The notes: generated by a model not told the origin, from the sequence alone. DNA of 64,000 bases from Adiantum capillus-veneris (GCA_014529385.2 CM043948.1:26291768-26355767); one strand, 5' to 3'; counted from the stretch's first letter, positions 32,480 through 43,699 are shown. Translations and numbers: made by a program.

Positions 32480-33312
32480 CTAGCTTACATGATGTTGAGG
32501 AACCTTGATCTTTTGATGAAGCACAAAGTTCAAAAGATTGGATGGCTGCCACGCAATTAGAATATGATGCACTATAACAAAATGACATATGGACTTTATG
32601 TGATTGGCCTCCTGGCAAAAAGGCCATTGGTACAAAGTGGGTTTACAAGCTGAAACGCAAGCTAGATGGTGAGGTTGATCGCCATAAGGCTCAACTTGTT
32701 GCAAAAGGCTATGTGCAAGAGAAAGGCATAGATTGCAAAGAAACTTTTTCTCCCACTTGTCATGACTCGTATGACTACTGTGCATTTTCTATGTGCATTG
32801 GCAGCTCATTTTGGTTGGGATGTACATCAGTTAGACATTGTTACTGCTTTCTTGAATGGTGACATATTTGAGGAAGTTTATGTAACACAACCTCACGGTT
32901 TTGTCAAGAAAGGACAAGAGGATAAGGTGTGCAAATGTAAAGAAGCTTTGTATGGTTTTAAGCCATCTCCTCGTGCTTGGTATAAGAAGGCTGACACTCA
33001 TTTGGTCAAACAAGGCTTTCATAACAATCCAACAGAAAGCACATTAGACATATTTTTGAATTTAAGGTTGATTTGAATGCTACTTTCAAGATGAAAGATT
33101 TGGGGATGTTGCATCATTACTTGGGTATACAATTTAAGCAGTGTGATGGTGGTATTGCCTTGTGTCAAAAAAGTTACATAGAACCATTTCTATGTAAGTT
33201 TGGACTTGAGGATTGCAAACCTATTTCCACTCCCATGGAAACAGGTTTGAAATTGAGTCTTCATGATTCTGGTGATCTTGCAGATGCCACTCTTTACCAA
33301 GTTGTTGTTTGA
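32480..33312 (+). pseudogene. pol: Reverse transcriptase of copia element F lacking the catalytic YVDD block
   Basis: The RT begins at about 32540 (NDIWTLCDWPPGKKAIGTKW, VYKLKRKLDGEVDRHKA), changes frame near 32762, and continues GWDVHQLDIVTAFLNGDIFE and CKEALYGFKPSPRAWYKK (to about 33030). At 33040-33065 the sequence passes from NPTESTL directly to the NATFKMKDLGMLHHYLG segment. The stretch that should hold YVDDL is absent, a deletion of some 30-40 codons. RT downstream of this is otherwise well preserved to 33312. Confidence 0.88.
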
Positions 33313-33876
33313 TGCCTCATTTATGTATGCAACACGAGGCCGGATATTCAATTTGCAGTCTCACAGGTTAACAAATTTATGCATAGCCCAGGGTCTAAGC
33401 ATTGGCAGGCTATGAAGAGGATTTTCTGCTACTTGAGTGGCACTTTACATCTTGGCTTGGTTTATCCCAAGGGGGGATCATTGTCGCCAGACTTACATGC
33501 TTTTTCAGACTCATATTGGCCTGGTTGTTTTGACACACAAGTGTCCACAAGTGGTTTTTCTTGGAAGTTCATGTATATCATGGTTGAGCAAGAAGCAACC
33601 TATTGCAGCCACTTTGAGCTGCGAGGCTGAGTACAGGGCATTCGTCACAGCTACGGATGAGTGTGTATGGCTTAGACACCTTATGTGGTTGATTTGGGTG
33701 TTGGACATGACACTACCAACACTATCTATGCTGACAACCAAAGCGCATTGGCAATTGCGAGGAACCCAATTTTTCATGATCGCACAAAGCACATTGAGGT
33801 GCATTACCACTATGTGAGGGAGAGTCTCTCAAAAGGAGATATCAGCTTGGCTTATGTGCCAACACAAGACACCAAC
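33313..33876 (+). pseudogene. pol: RNase H of copia element F, truncated at the C-terminus
   Basis: SPGSKHWQAMKRIFCYLSGT, HAFSDSYWPGCFD, SWLSKKQPIAATLSCEAEYR and IYADNQSALAIARNPIFHDR lie in two frames and give the RNase H. The C-terminal part stops at ISLAYVPTQDT (about 33870) and abuts gypsy D sequence on the opposite strand. The C-terminal tail, polypurine tract and 3' LTR of F are missing. Confidence 0.88.
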
Positions 33877-34569
33877 GTTCTTCTTTGTTAAGTCATGTAA
33901 TGGTCCTACTATTTGAGAGAATTGTGCTATGAAGCATCTATAATATGCATACAAACCAATAAATCTTCTTAGCTCATGTAGATTCCTTGGGTCAGCAAGC
34001 CATGCTTTCATGACCTCCAACTTTGATGGATCCATAAGAATACCACCTTGAAAAATAATATGACCTAAGTATTGAATCTCTTGAAGGAAAATTTTACTCT
34101 TCATTTGATTGATGAAAAGCTTGCTCTCCCTCAAAGCTTGGAAAATCACTTAGATGGAGTAGATGATGATGTTATCAAGGACAATTATGAATTTGTGATA
34201 GGGTCTAAAAATTTTCTCCATTAAACGATTGAACGTGGTTGGTGCATTATTCAAACCAAAAGGCATGAATAGATATTCATAAAGACCAAACATTGTACGA
34301 AATGTGATCTCTAGGATATTTTCATTCACTATCCTTATTTGATGATAGCCACTTTTAAGGTCAGTTCTACTAAAGTAGGTAGAGCCTTGTAGAGCCCAGA
34401 GAGGCTCCATTATTCCCAATGGTGTACCTCAAACTAAGTCCTTCTCAACCAAGGTAATAGATCCCTATCCCACTTACCCTATTGCAATAAACAAGCCCAA
34501 CCTTTCGTGGAAAACATAACGACCTCTCTTCTTAAGCAAGAAAAGAGAAACCAATAGCGTTGATACCGA
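33877..34569 (-). pseudogene. pol: Reverse transcriptase fragment and leader of chromovirus D
   Basis: Minus-strand ORFs 34150-34419 and 33829-34149 carry YFSRTDLKSGYHQIRI, FGLYEYLFMPFGLNNAPTTF, VLDNIIIYS and RFIGLYAYYRCFIAQF, ending LHDLTKKNV near 33880. Upstream of the palm, RT sequence is fused at about 34400 to element leader sequence (GGATCTATTA-type, 34420-34540). A degenerate primer site lies at 34557-34568. Gag, protease and the RT N-terminus of D are therefore deleted, and the RNase H between 33877 and 29190 is also gone. Confidence 0.85.
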
Positions 34570-35251
34570 TGTAATGGAAATGGCCTATGAACTTTCAGAA
34601 TAGCAAAATTAAGAGAATTAGCATTTACATTTTGGTGACACTGCTTTGAGAACATAGAGGGAAAACTTAATTAGTGATAGCAACATAACCATAATACTTA
34701 ATTAACTTGGCATGAACAATAATCTTGCAAGAGAGAGAGTAAGAGAACTTGACAATAGTTGAGGACCAGATTTATGTGGAGTCAGTTCCCCTTCCGATAT
34801 ACTTTTGTATTATACATTCTCCCATCATCAAGAGAGACTTGGTACAATACAATATTTGAGTTTCTTGTGGCCTAGGTGATGAAATGAAGATGTAAAGCTT
34901 CATGCATCATGAGAATAACATAGACTTTGTAAAAAGCATTAACCATCCCCGACTTCAGTCCCAAGGCCTCAAACATCTTCAAAGGTGGAGAGAGCTAGCG
35001 GGGAATGAGGGTAGGGAAGAGGAAGAAGAAACATTAATAGGAGAAATAAATAACTCCTCACTTATCATCCCTCTTCTTTCTTAGCATACATAATAGCATA
35101 GTAATGAAAATGAAGAAGATAGCAATCTTAAGCATTAGAGCATGGCTCTTGGTTGGATTTAGATTCCATAGCCAAGAGTGTTGGTGTAGGCTCTTAACTT
35201 CTCTACTAGCTTGGAAAATGAGATGGAGCTCTTGCACTTTGCACTTCACAC

Positions 35252-35286
<35 letters not shown>

Positions 35287-36105
35287 GTGTGTGGGAGTGT
35301 GTGTGGGAGAGTATACCCTGCAAGCAAGCCCCTAGATTCCTTGGTTGACCCCCTCTTCTAGCTCATGATGGAAGCTCATTGGATCCCTTCAAGCCTCTCC
35401 AATCACATGTAGACTGCATATCAAGCAAGCATGCTAGCCTTGGGAAAAGTGTCCCCCTTTCCCCTTTGAGATAGAGGACTTGATAAATTCTTAAACAATT
35501 AATTTAATTAACTAAATTATCATTGGACCCCTTGAGAGGCCAACCAATAGGCTTGAGTAAGACCATGAGGGAAACATGAAGAGGAACTTGACAAGTGTCC
35601 TAGTTGCTTTGTTTAGAACAAGCTTGCCTTGTGTGAGGGTGTGTGTGTTCTCTCTCTAGCTCCCACAACGAGGGATCGCCCCCCCTTTTGTAGGGATGTT
35701 CTTTGACTTTTTGAGCACCTTAACCTCTCAAGCACCTTAGTCATGGAGCACCTTATCACCTTAGTCATTAATCACCTCAAGAACTTGAATTAGTTAGCAA
35801 GCATGATAATCACGTCAAGCACCTTAGTAGAAAGCACAACAAGCACCTCAAGCTTGGACCGGGTTCTCACCTCAAGCATATTCCTAGCTTGCCTAAGGTC
35901 AAAGGAATTTTGAACACTAACCTCTGGAGGTATTTAATGAAGCTAACCCTAAGGTATTTGAGCTCCATTAGGTAGCATTGCTCTTTGATAGACCATCTCT
36001 CATTTGGACCCTTTTACCTTGGCCCCGTTGCTAAGATAGATCCATAAGCACATGTCTATATCCTAACCCTTGTTCTCGTTTATTCTCCCACATTAAATGA
36101 TCAAT
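34570..36105 (-). mobile_element. 5' LTR of chromovirus D
   Basis: Reverse-strand LTR from its CATTACA end at 34570 to about 36105, where similarity stops ~45 bp short of the expected TG start. It contains a (GA)n array at about 35251-35281 and the degenerate 34-bp units near 35760-35850. Its abrupt end coincides with the start of the direct duplication at 36115. Confidence 0.85.
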
Positions 36106-36114
36106 TGAATATTC

Positions 36115-36640
<526 letters not shown>

Positions 36641-37690
36641 TAAGTACCTTTATTACTCTCAGGGCACATAGGACTGACGAACCTATAAGTATACCTTTAT
36701 TACTCTCAGGCATTTGGTCTCTCCAATCTCAGAAAAATAAAAATTATTTCAAAACATATTAAGTGCATGAGTGAAGGGTGACTAGCGGAAATGAAAAGAT
36801 AGATGAAGGTAGAAAGTCAAAAGACTTTTTGTGTCCATATAAATAGGTGTTTCTTTACTCTTTTATTTTTCTTTTAGTGTTTTTTTCTAAGTTCTCATTA
36901 GCGTTTTCTTCTCTCTCTCTCTCTCAATGTTCTATTCATCTTTCTTAGGTAATATTGTTTCAAATCTATGTGATTTGGTCATTGCCTATGTTATGTGCTA
37001 TAGATTAATGCATCATTTTTCTTGTTTGTGAAAGGAATCTTTGAACTAGGAGCACCTTTTAATTTTTTTGAAGCCATTAGAAATACCTTTTAATCATTAA
37101 GAATACATTAGGGATTATGGTGTGTAGTCTATGCTTCGTTTTTGTGAGAGATACCTCCCCTCCCGTTTATGACATTTTTAATTAGGACACAATTTATATT
37201 ACATTAGAGTGTAAAACCAAAAGATAAAGGAGGGAATTTTCACCCCTCTTAACATAGAGTTTAAACCCATGAGCCAAACCACACTAACACATCTTATCAT
37301 CCAATGTTACCTCTGAATGTGGATGAATGAAAGTGGACCCATAAGCGACCAAGTGAAAGTAAATATGTCGTTCTGGCACACAAAGAAAGAGGAGAGAGAG
37401 AGAGAGAGAGAATAGTAGAGAGTGAAATAGAGTGCACAAAAGCCCCGAGACAACTTTCAATGTCTAAACTAAAATGAAACGCTCATGAACCATGCGTTCA
37501 TGCTATACATCTATTATATTTCTTTATGAAGATTAAAAAAATAACGAGGAATATGATGTGCCACCAATACTCGTGCGTGCAACAAAATCTAGCAAGAAAT
37601 AGTGCCATTTTTTCGCTCGATAGCATCATTTTGCCTGCTCAATAGCGCGCACACACACACACACGTACACACACACAGACCTTATACAAG
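36641..37690. other. Unassigned AT-rich region
   Basis: I see no recognisable coding or repeat structure apart from an imperfect short duplication of ACCTATAAGTA..CCTTTATTACTCTCAGG (about 36637 and 36681), short CT and GA runs (36911-36927, 37392-37410), and CA runs at 37647-37675. Confidence 0.5.
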
Positions 37691-37699
37691 GCCGAGGCT

Positions 37700-37718
37700 T
37701 ACTCCACTACAACGTCAC

Positions 37719-37785
<67 letters not shown>

Positions 37786-37839
37786 CGGGGGGGTGGGGGG
37801 ACCACTCCCATGTGACAACATTGTTGTATGTGTGTGTTT

Positions 37840-37880
<41 letters not shown>
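37700..37880. repeat. Compound microsatellites (GT)n(GA)n and (GA)n
   Basis: (GT)n at about 37720-37758 passes into (GA)n at 37758-37785, followed by a G-rich spacer. A further (GA)n at about 37841-37880 borders the inverted-duplication arm. Confidence 0.9.
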
Positions 37881-37882
<2 letters not shown>

Positions 37883-38114
37883 GAGAGACTACATTGCATG
37901 CGTGTGTGTTATGGTTGAAGGGGTTACCTGCTCCATTGGTTGGCAATGCCTAACGTTTCCAAGACACAATTCGTTCTCTTTAAGAGAAATCTAAGATTTT
38001 TTTCCCCTCACATGTGGCTTTGAGCTCATGCCTCATGGCCTATGGTCAATCTTTAACTGTGTCCAATTTTTTTAAGTTTATCAACTTTGATTCTCTCACT
38101 GACCAGAACCTCGT

Positions 38115-38161
<47 letters not shown>

Positions 38162-38846
38162 CACGTGTTGAAGTAAATTTGCATCATAATTATCAAATGG
38201 GATCACGGGGAAAATAGAACACCCATGAGAAAACCCCATTCATCAATATTAAACAACACTTTACTGTATGTAAAAAAATAAACCTGTGTATCGATCAGTA
38301 TGCTATAGAAAATGTATATGTGTTAAAAAAAACCTTCTTATCATGCAAAAGTAATCAATGCAAAACCTTCTTATCATGCAAAAGTACTCGATGGTACACC
38401 ATTTCTAAACTGAGACCACATTTTTTTGGACAGTGCAAGGTAAAAAAAACCCCTCGGAATGTAATTTTGCAGAACAGAGCCATTTCGTCAATTTACCAAC
38501 CTAAGATGCCCCACCATGTTCAACCAACTCCATAGCACCACGGTAAGCAAGCATACAGAAAAATCCCTCTCTCTCTTACTTTCACATACACACACAAAAC
38601 ACAAAATCGAGGCTAAGTGAGGGACCAAAGCAACTCTCACCTCCTTATATCGAAAGTTATGTAGGTGGAGGTGTCAAGGAACGCAACGTATGGAAGATCC
38701 CCACTTGATCTGCTCATTCATCTCTGCTTGACACCCAAGGCTTAAGAAAACGAGAGGCGGACGCCATGATCTTCACATGTTAGGGGTTAAGTAAGGCGAG
38801 AGGCTGACTATCATAAGCAATAAGCATGCAGGTGGTTTTACAGAGA

Positions 38847-38906
<60 letters not shown>

Positions 38907-39777
38907 TTAGCAGCAGAATATTGAGCATGAATAGGCATTATGCATATGCCACTACAGATGGGTCATAAAGCCCTCCACATTTCGAGAATTAATAAGTGGC
39001 CCAACGGGCACCTTGCAAGAGGTAGAGTCCCATGTAATCGGCAGTAATCCCACACGAGGTTTTAAGCTCCCGTTTAGAAGGGGAAGGGGGGGGGGGGGGG
39101 GGTTTGGGGGGGGGTGTTAATCCAAGCTATGTAGTCTAGTGTCAAAAATGAAAAAGACATGCAATCAAGGGGGGAAAGCCAGAGGCAACCAAGTATAGGG
39201 TAAAAGTCCCTATTTAGAGGCGACAAATTTGGGCAATAAATTGTGCACAACCTGCTCGACAGTTTTGAGCTTGAAGATGCGCAAACCAAAGCTTAGCGCA
39301 GTAGGTATCCACAACAAAATTTCCAGCTCGACCGGCACTCGCATGAGAAGATGCGCGACGATTTCCATTTCTGCGTATAACAAAACCGTGTATGATTGAG
39401 AAGACTATCAGGGGGTAAAATAGAGACGTTGCGGCCAACAAGTCTTTAACTCAGCTTCCAACGGTCACGATAGTCTCCCTGCTGCTCTAACCGTCCTAGA
39501 AAACAGATAAGTGTGTCTTAAAACTCGCACAAACATTTCTAAATAATAGGGGCTCGACGAGTCCTGAACAGGGGGCCGTCTTTTATTTGGGACCCTTACC
39601 CTAAAGCCAAAAAAACTAGCCACCCAGGTGAGAAAACCCCCCCTTTTAAAAATTAAAAACTAAAAAAAATGGTACAGTGTACTCGAGAGTGCCCTAGGTG
39701 CAGAGAAACCAGAAGTAGATCAGGGATAGTTTTTTAAAGGGAAAGGAGGGAATGGTTTAAAAAGCATGTATCAATAC

Positions 39778-39874
<97 letters not shown>

Positions 39875-39906
39875 CTGGCTTCAACTTCATTACTGCCTTG
39901 GGCCAG
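37875..39906 (+). repeat. Inverted segmental duplication, arm 1
   Basis: This block matches the reverse complement of 57735-59306 almost end to end. Shared unique stretches include CTCCATTGGTTGGCAATGCC (about 37931), the (GT)n at 38120-38158, CATTTTTTTGGACAGTGCAAGG-like sequence near 38418, CCAACGGGCACCTTGCAAG (about 39000), and the terminal (GT)n(GA)n with GGCTTCAACTTCATTACT (39781-39900). It is longer than arm 2 because of a 404-bp insertion at 39198-39601 and a longer GA array at 38851-38903. Open frames in it are not conserved between arms. Confidence 0.85.
39198..39601. mobile_element. MITE-like insertion with TA target duplication
   Basis: A 404-bp segment begins GGGTAAAAGTCCC and ends GGGACCCTTACCC, giving imperfect terminal inverted repeats (GGGTAA..GTCCC on both). 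It is flanked by TA at 39196-39197 and 39602-39603. The homologous position in arm 2 of the inverted duplication (near 58050-58056) has a single TA and lacks the segment, which defines the ends exactly. There is no coding capacity. TA duplication and size would fit a Tc1/mariner-type nonautonomous element, but the TIR is not one I recognise. Confidence 0.7.
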
Positions 39907-39929
39907 CAGACCAAATTCCAATTATGTGG

Positions 39930-40374
39930 CTTCCTGCTCCATGCATTTGCTATGATGAAGCTCACAGCCTAGTTCAGCATGGGCAATGCTCTAGATGACC
40001 TACCCTTGATGAAAGCCGACCCAGCTATTCTAGAACTGCTCATGTGCAGTGTCTTCAAGGTGATGAACACCCAATGACGGCAACATCATTAACATAGTGG
40101 TGTCAGCTATTGTAAGCATGACGGACGAGGTGTGGGGGGAGATACAGAAGGCCGGCATGCCAAGCAGACAGCAAGAGATGATGGTAAAGAAGATGAAAGA
40201 GTATGTGGCAGCATGGGCACTGATAAGATATTCTTTCCAACCCCATTCCGTGGGTGAATCAAGGTAGCCCCGTTTTCTCCTTCCTGCACCTACAGTCCCA
40301 ACCGCATTCAGCTTGGTATTTTACTCCCTGCTCATGCGCTTCAAGAGAGCTACCGCAATTGCGGATTGTTGTTG

Positions 40375-40446
<72 letters not shown>
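39930..40446. repeat. Direct duplication, copy 2, ending in (GT)n(GA)n
   Basis: This is the second copy of 36115-36640, starting near CTGCTCCATGCATTTGC and ending with GT (about 40378-40413) and GA (40413-40446). It has a short extra piece (ACAGCCTAGTTCAGC, about 39963) compared with copy 1. Confidence 0.85.
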
Positions 40447-40451
<5 letters not shown>

Positions 40452-40549
40452 CTAGCGCATGGTATACCCAAGGGGGAGAGAGAGAGGTCTCACCTGCAGT
40501 AGCACTACGCGTACACAACAAGAGAGGGTTGCTTGCGAGGGAAACTGCA

Positions 40550-40551
40550 TG

Positions 40552-40620
<69 letters not shown>
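40550..40620. repeat. (GA)n followed by a 31-nt poly-G run
   Basis: GA repeats at about 40554-40586 end in G x 31 at 40590-40620, followed by CACACACA. The region 40621-40969 has no recognisable feature. Confidence 0.9.
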
Positions 40621-40624
<4 letters not shown>

Positions 40625-40969
40625 CACATCGACCTCTCATCCCTAACCATCAATCGTTCGGTGGTGGTGTAGGCTATTGACTCTGGCATTCCAAAGTCTT
40701 GCAGTAGTATTGGGCATGTCAATGTTGAATCTCAATGAAGCAATGGGAGGACAGCTTGGTATGTGAATCAAGTGTCCATAATGTCACTGCCAGCTCTTAT
40801 TACTTGATCATTACTTGGGATAAGCAGACATTTTGGATCACACCCACACTGTCTTAACTTGGATGGAAAGACGGTGCATTCCAGTCGGACTGAATTTTCA
40901 CCACTGCATTGGTTATCTGCACCTAGATGACGAAAAAATCAAGTTCAACATGCACATCATCTTTTATCG

Positions 40970-41092
40970 CATTTTGCAAGAGAGACAATTAGAGAACATG
41001 ACAACAGTTGATGACCGGATTTATGTGGAGTCGGTCCCCCCTCCAATAGGCTTTTGTATTATAGATTCTCCCATCAACAGAGACTTGGTACA
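40970..41092 (-). mobile_element. LTR fragment of the A-D chromovirus family, part 1 (split by element E)
   Basis: The sequence from TTTTGCAAGAGAGACAATTAG to ACTTGGTACA matches the interior of the minus-strand LTRs (for example around 21260-21390). It breaks at 41092 where element E begins, and resumes at 49662. Confidence 0.85.
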
Positions 41093-41487
41093 TGTAATGG
41101 CTATTGCCCGCACAGGAGCAATAGGCATTACGGGAATGATTACCCGCAAACTACATTATGTGAACATCAAACACATAGAGATAGGAGAGAAGACAGTACA
41201 CAGTACACAGGCACAGAACACCTCTTGCTTCATTCATATGTAATCCGGACACAGAGTTACAACAATAGATGTTCTGAATAACATAGAGGTTAGTTGGTTA
41301 CATCAAAAGACAGGTATGCCCCTCCATATACAACCGATGTTCCAGCGCAGATCGAGAACGGTGCACACACTCCTGTCCCATGATATCCTGCGAAGAATTG
41401 CCAGCCACGGCCGCCGCATACTGCATGACTCCTGATCCGCAATGTCCAGACCTCCGCAGGACCGCATGTCCAACTCATGCCGTAACA
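41093..41487 (-). mobile_element. 3' LTR of Ty3/gypsy element E
   Basis: The 395-bp LTR, read on the minus strand, is 5'-TGTTACGGC...CCATTACA-3'. It matches 49276-49661. It is preceded on the plus strand by GTACA (41088-41092), half of the probable target duplication. Confidence 0.93.
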
Positions 41488-41563
41488 CCTGGCACGCACG
41501 GTGGATTGCGCGAACCCACACTCAGCCCCTCCAGTTGGAAGGTTCCGGTTGCTGCTCTTCGAC

Positions 41564-42055
41564 CTATTCTGGTGAAGAGGAAATGTCAATGTAGCCAAAG
41601 CCTCTAAAATTTGCAGTATGTGCCCGATAGACCTCATCCAAAAGATGTGGATCTATCTCAGTATGTTCCGACCAAGGAGCACGAGGAATAAATTGCGTTG
41701 GCAAAGAAATAGATTGCGGCGCCTGTGGCAAAGGAGCAATAGGCGTATGTAGAGGATAATAGCGAGAAAGGTATCGATTAAGAGAAGACCAAAATGGAGG
41801 GCATGGGGGTAGACTGAGGGAGAAAGAATGAGCCAAAGTCTCCACCCAAAAACAGACCCTGCACTGCTCCTTACGAAATCGACGAATCATTTTTTGCAAA
41901 CGAGATACATGAGCTTGGGCCTCAGCACAATCCTCTGTAGCTTGCGCCCAATCAGCAATATCAAAACCTTCGGAAACAACACTCTTACCTTTGTCAGTGT
42001 TGGATGACTCAGGTTGCTGTACCACAACCTGCTGTGTTGGTGGCTGTGCTCTCAC
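41564..42055 (-). CDS. Post-pol ORF of element E, distal part
   Basis: A 163-residue open frame starts at GTG 42055 (no ATG). It lies between the coiled-coil ORF and the 3' LTR, in the same sense as gag-pol. It has a Gln/Pro-rich start, a helical segment (ATEDCAEAQAHVSRLQKMIR) and a Pro-rich middle. I see no membrane anchor or known domain. A 34-codon ORF (42057-42161) with helical, acidic character sits directly upstream. They may be decayed or spliced pieces of one protein with 42182-42688. Coding status is uncertain. Confidence 0.35.
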   Translation of the reverse strand: MRAQPPTQQVVVQQPESSNTDKGKSVVSEGFDIADWAQATEDCAEAQAHVSRLQKMIRRFRKEQCRVCFWVETLAHSFSLSLPPCPPFWSSLNRYLSRYYPLHTPIAPLPQAPQSISLPTQFIPRAPWSEHTEIDPHLLDEVYRAHTANFRGFGYIDISSSPE

Positions 42056-42181
42056 CTCAGCAAATAAGCGTGTGTTCCAGCTCTAGTTGATTGTCCAAAA
42101 AGATACAGAGATCCTGTTGCATCTCCACTGCCAACGCATCCAAATCATTCATACTGATCATTACATCACCAGGGTGCGAGG

Positions 42182-42688
42182 CTAAGTATAAGGCAAGGCT
42201 ATGTTGCGTTCATAATTGAAGTAGTTCTTCTTAAATGGACGCCACAAATGCATCATTAGCCCCTGAAGCGTTTGTATTTTTGTATTCTGCTGGTGAGCCA
42301 TTGCAGTCAAATCTTTGTTTTGGTTGGTCAACTCGGCAATGCGAGCCTGCAGGGCCGTTACCTGCGTTTCCAGCTCATTAACTCTACCCTCTGTTGTTGC
42401 GGGGGCTGGCCAGGCCGCACGAATAGACTCCACAAGTCTGCTCAAAAAAGTGCCGCACGCCTGTATTTGGTCAGCAGGGTTTGCTGTCGTAGCCTCCCAG
42501 GGTAGCGCTGCGGGAAGAGTACCTCCCATCGAGGCAGCCGCATTGGTGGTTCCAAAAGTTTTCGGTTGCGAGGGAACGTTCGCAACCGGAGAGCCCTTCC
42601 TAGGCGGAGTAGAAATTGCCACTCTCTCCTGCATTCGGTGGCGCCAGCGTGCCACCGCAGAATCCTCCAGCACAGGAGATGCAGTCAC
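42182..42688 (-). CDS. Post-pol ORF of element E, coiled-coil part
   Basis: The frame is open from just after a TGA near 42730 down to a stop at 42182. It includes a basic segment TTRKRGREEQQ before the GTG at 42688. Residues ELETQVTALQARIAELTNQN and the following ~25 residues form a clear heptad coiled coil (about 42350-42260). The C-terminus is basic and aromatic. It follows the 43545-42820 ORF, separated by a stop and frame change. I recognise no catalytic motif. The sequence fits a structural or RNA-binding accessory protein, but that is inference. Confidence 0.4.
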   Translation of the reverse strand: MTASPVLEDSAVARWRHRMQERVAISTPPRKGSPVANVPSQPKTFGTTNAAASMGGTLPAALPWEATTANPADQIQACGTFLSRLVESIRAAWPAPATTEGRVNELETQVTALQARIAELTNQNKDLTAMAHQQNTKIQTLQGLMMHLWRPFKKNYFNYERNIALPYT

Positions 42689-42819
42689 AGGAGGTGGTGT
42701 AGAGAACTGTTGTTCCTCCCGGCCGCGCTTGCGGGTTGTTGGTCATGCAGTGGTCATCTCTTGGGCTCCAGAGGATACCACTGCAGTCGATGGACCGGAA
42801 ATTCCTCAGTGCCAACATT

Positions 42820-43545
42820 TTACTGCTGTGTTTCTCGCCCAGCAGGAACTGCCAAACTTTGGGTTTGCGACAGAGGTGATGCAGTCCCTAGGACCACCAA
42901 TCGGTCATCTTCAAAATGACATAAAGGACGCAGGGCGAAAGGAAAAACTTTCCTTAAGGGAAAGATCAGTGTGAGCAGTTGGCCGACTTTTGTGTTGGTT
43001 GGGGTATTTCTCCCCAACTGTGCCATCACTCTTTGGCATTCTGCCAGCAGTCGTTCTCTGACAACTACTGCCCAAGCCACTGGCCCAAAGTTGGCCGAAT
43101 TCAAAACATTCCTCGCTCTGGTCGAGATGGTATAGGTTTTGGCTTGTAGACAAATTGCCTCGAGAAACCATCTATACGCATCCCTGGTTGCTACATCTGA
43201 CAACCCTGAAAGCTTATATTCACCTTTCACTTTCAATCCAAACTCCTGCTCGACATCTGCAGCAGGAATCACATGAGACGCGCGCACCACTCCATCGTTG
43301 GGCAAACAGCAACACCTGGAAATTCTTTCTGCTGTCAGCTGAATGTGTTGGTTATTTAGCTCCACCATATCTCCAACAGCCAGTTGCTCAATCAAACCTG
43401 CTGCCTGCGGGTGAACAGGTGTCCCTTGCCAATCCAAGTTGGCGAACACACGTAGCCGCAAATCTTGCAGCCAGGTGCCCACTCGGCAAAGCGCTAACTG
43501 CTGTACTGGAGTGAAGGGGATGCATTGCAAGAGAGAAGCCGTCAT
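42820..43545 (-). CDS. Post-pol ORF of element E, proximal part (241 residues)
   Basis: The ORF runs from ATG 43545-43543 to TGA at 42820. It reads MTASLLQCIPFTPVQQLALC and then a mixed helical protein with AYRWFLEAICLQAKTYTIST, FGPVAWAVVVRERLLAECQR and LTLIFPLRKVFPFALRPLC. The last block distantly recalls the C-terminal part of the 'putative plant transposon protein' domain found in accessory ORFs of plant gypsy elements; that is a guess from pattern, not a match I can confirm. The frame is continuous with integrase upstream, without a stop between, so it may be made as a readthrough extension or from a spliced RNA. There are no membrane segments within the 241 residues, which argues against an envelope-like role. 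Confidence 0.5.
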   Translation of the reverse strand: MTASLLQCIPFTPVQQLALCRVGTWLQDLRLRVFANLDWQGTPVHPQAAGLIEQLAVGDMVELNNQHIQLTAERISRCCCLPNDGVVRASHVIPAADVEQEFGLKVKGEYKLSGLSDVATRDAYRWFLEAICLQAKTYTISTRARNVLNSANFGPVAWAVVVRERLLAECQRVMAQLGRNTPTNTKVGQLLTLIFPLRKVFPFALRPLCHFEDDRLVVLGTASPLSQTQSLAVPAGRETQQ

Positions 43546-43699
43546 GGCGATGATGAGATGTAGGTGGAGAGAATATTGAGCTAAGGACGTGTGATACACA
43601 AAATAGAAGCACAAAAATAATCGTCTACATGTAGTAACCCTCTCACAATGAGTTCCCAAAATAGGGCGAGCCACGTTGTCGCAACCATCATAGCTCCTT

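Noticed and set aside
38014-38217. Protein starting MALSSCLMAYGQSL, also seen at 58768-59169
   Set aside because: It occurs in both duplication arms, but the frame runs into the (GT)n array and the two copies differ in frame. No conservation beyond DNA duplication.
42315-42974. 219-residue plus-strand open frame antisense to element E
   Set aside because: It is antisense to the post-pol ORFs in a GC-rich stretch, has no domain, and lies opposite a coding region; most likely a shadow frame.
43560-43660. Transmembrane-like hydrophobic stretch (LFLCFYFVYHTSLAQY) as evidence for an envelope protein in element E
   Set aside because: It lies in the linker between integrase and the first ATG of the post-pol ORF, with no signal peptide, cleavage site or second hydrophobic segment in the ORFs that follow.
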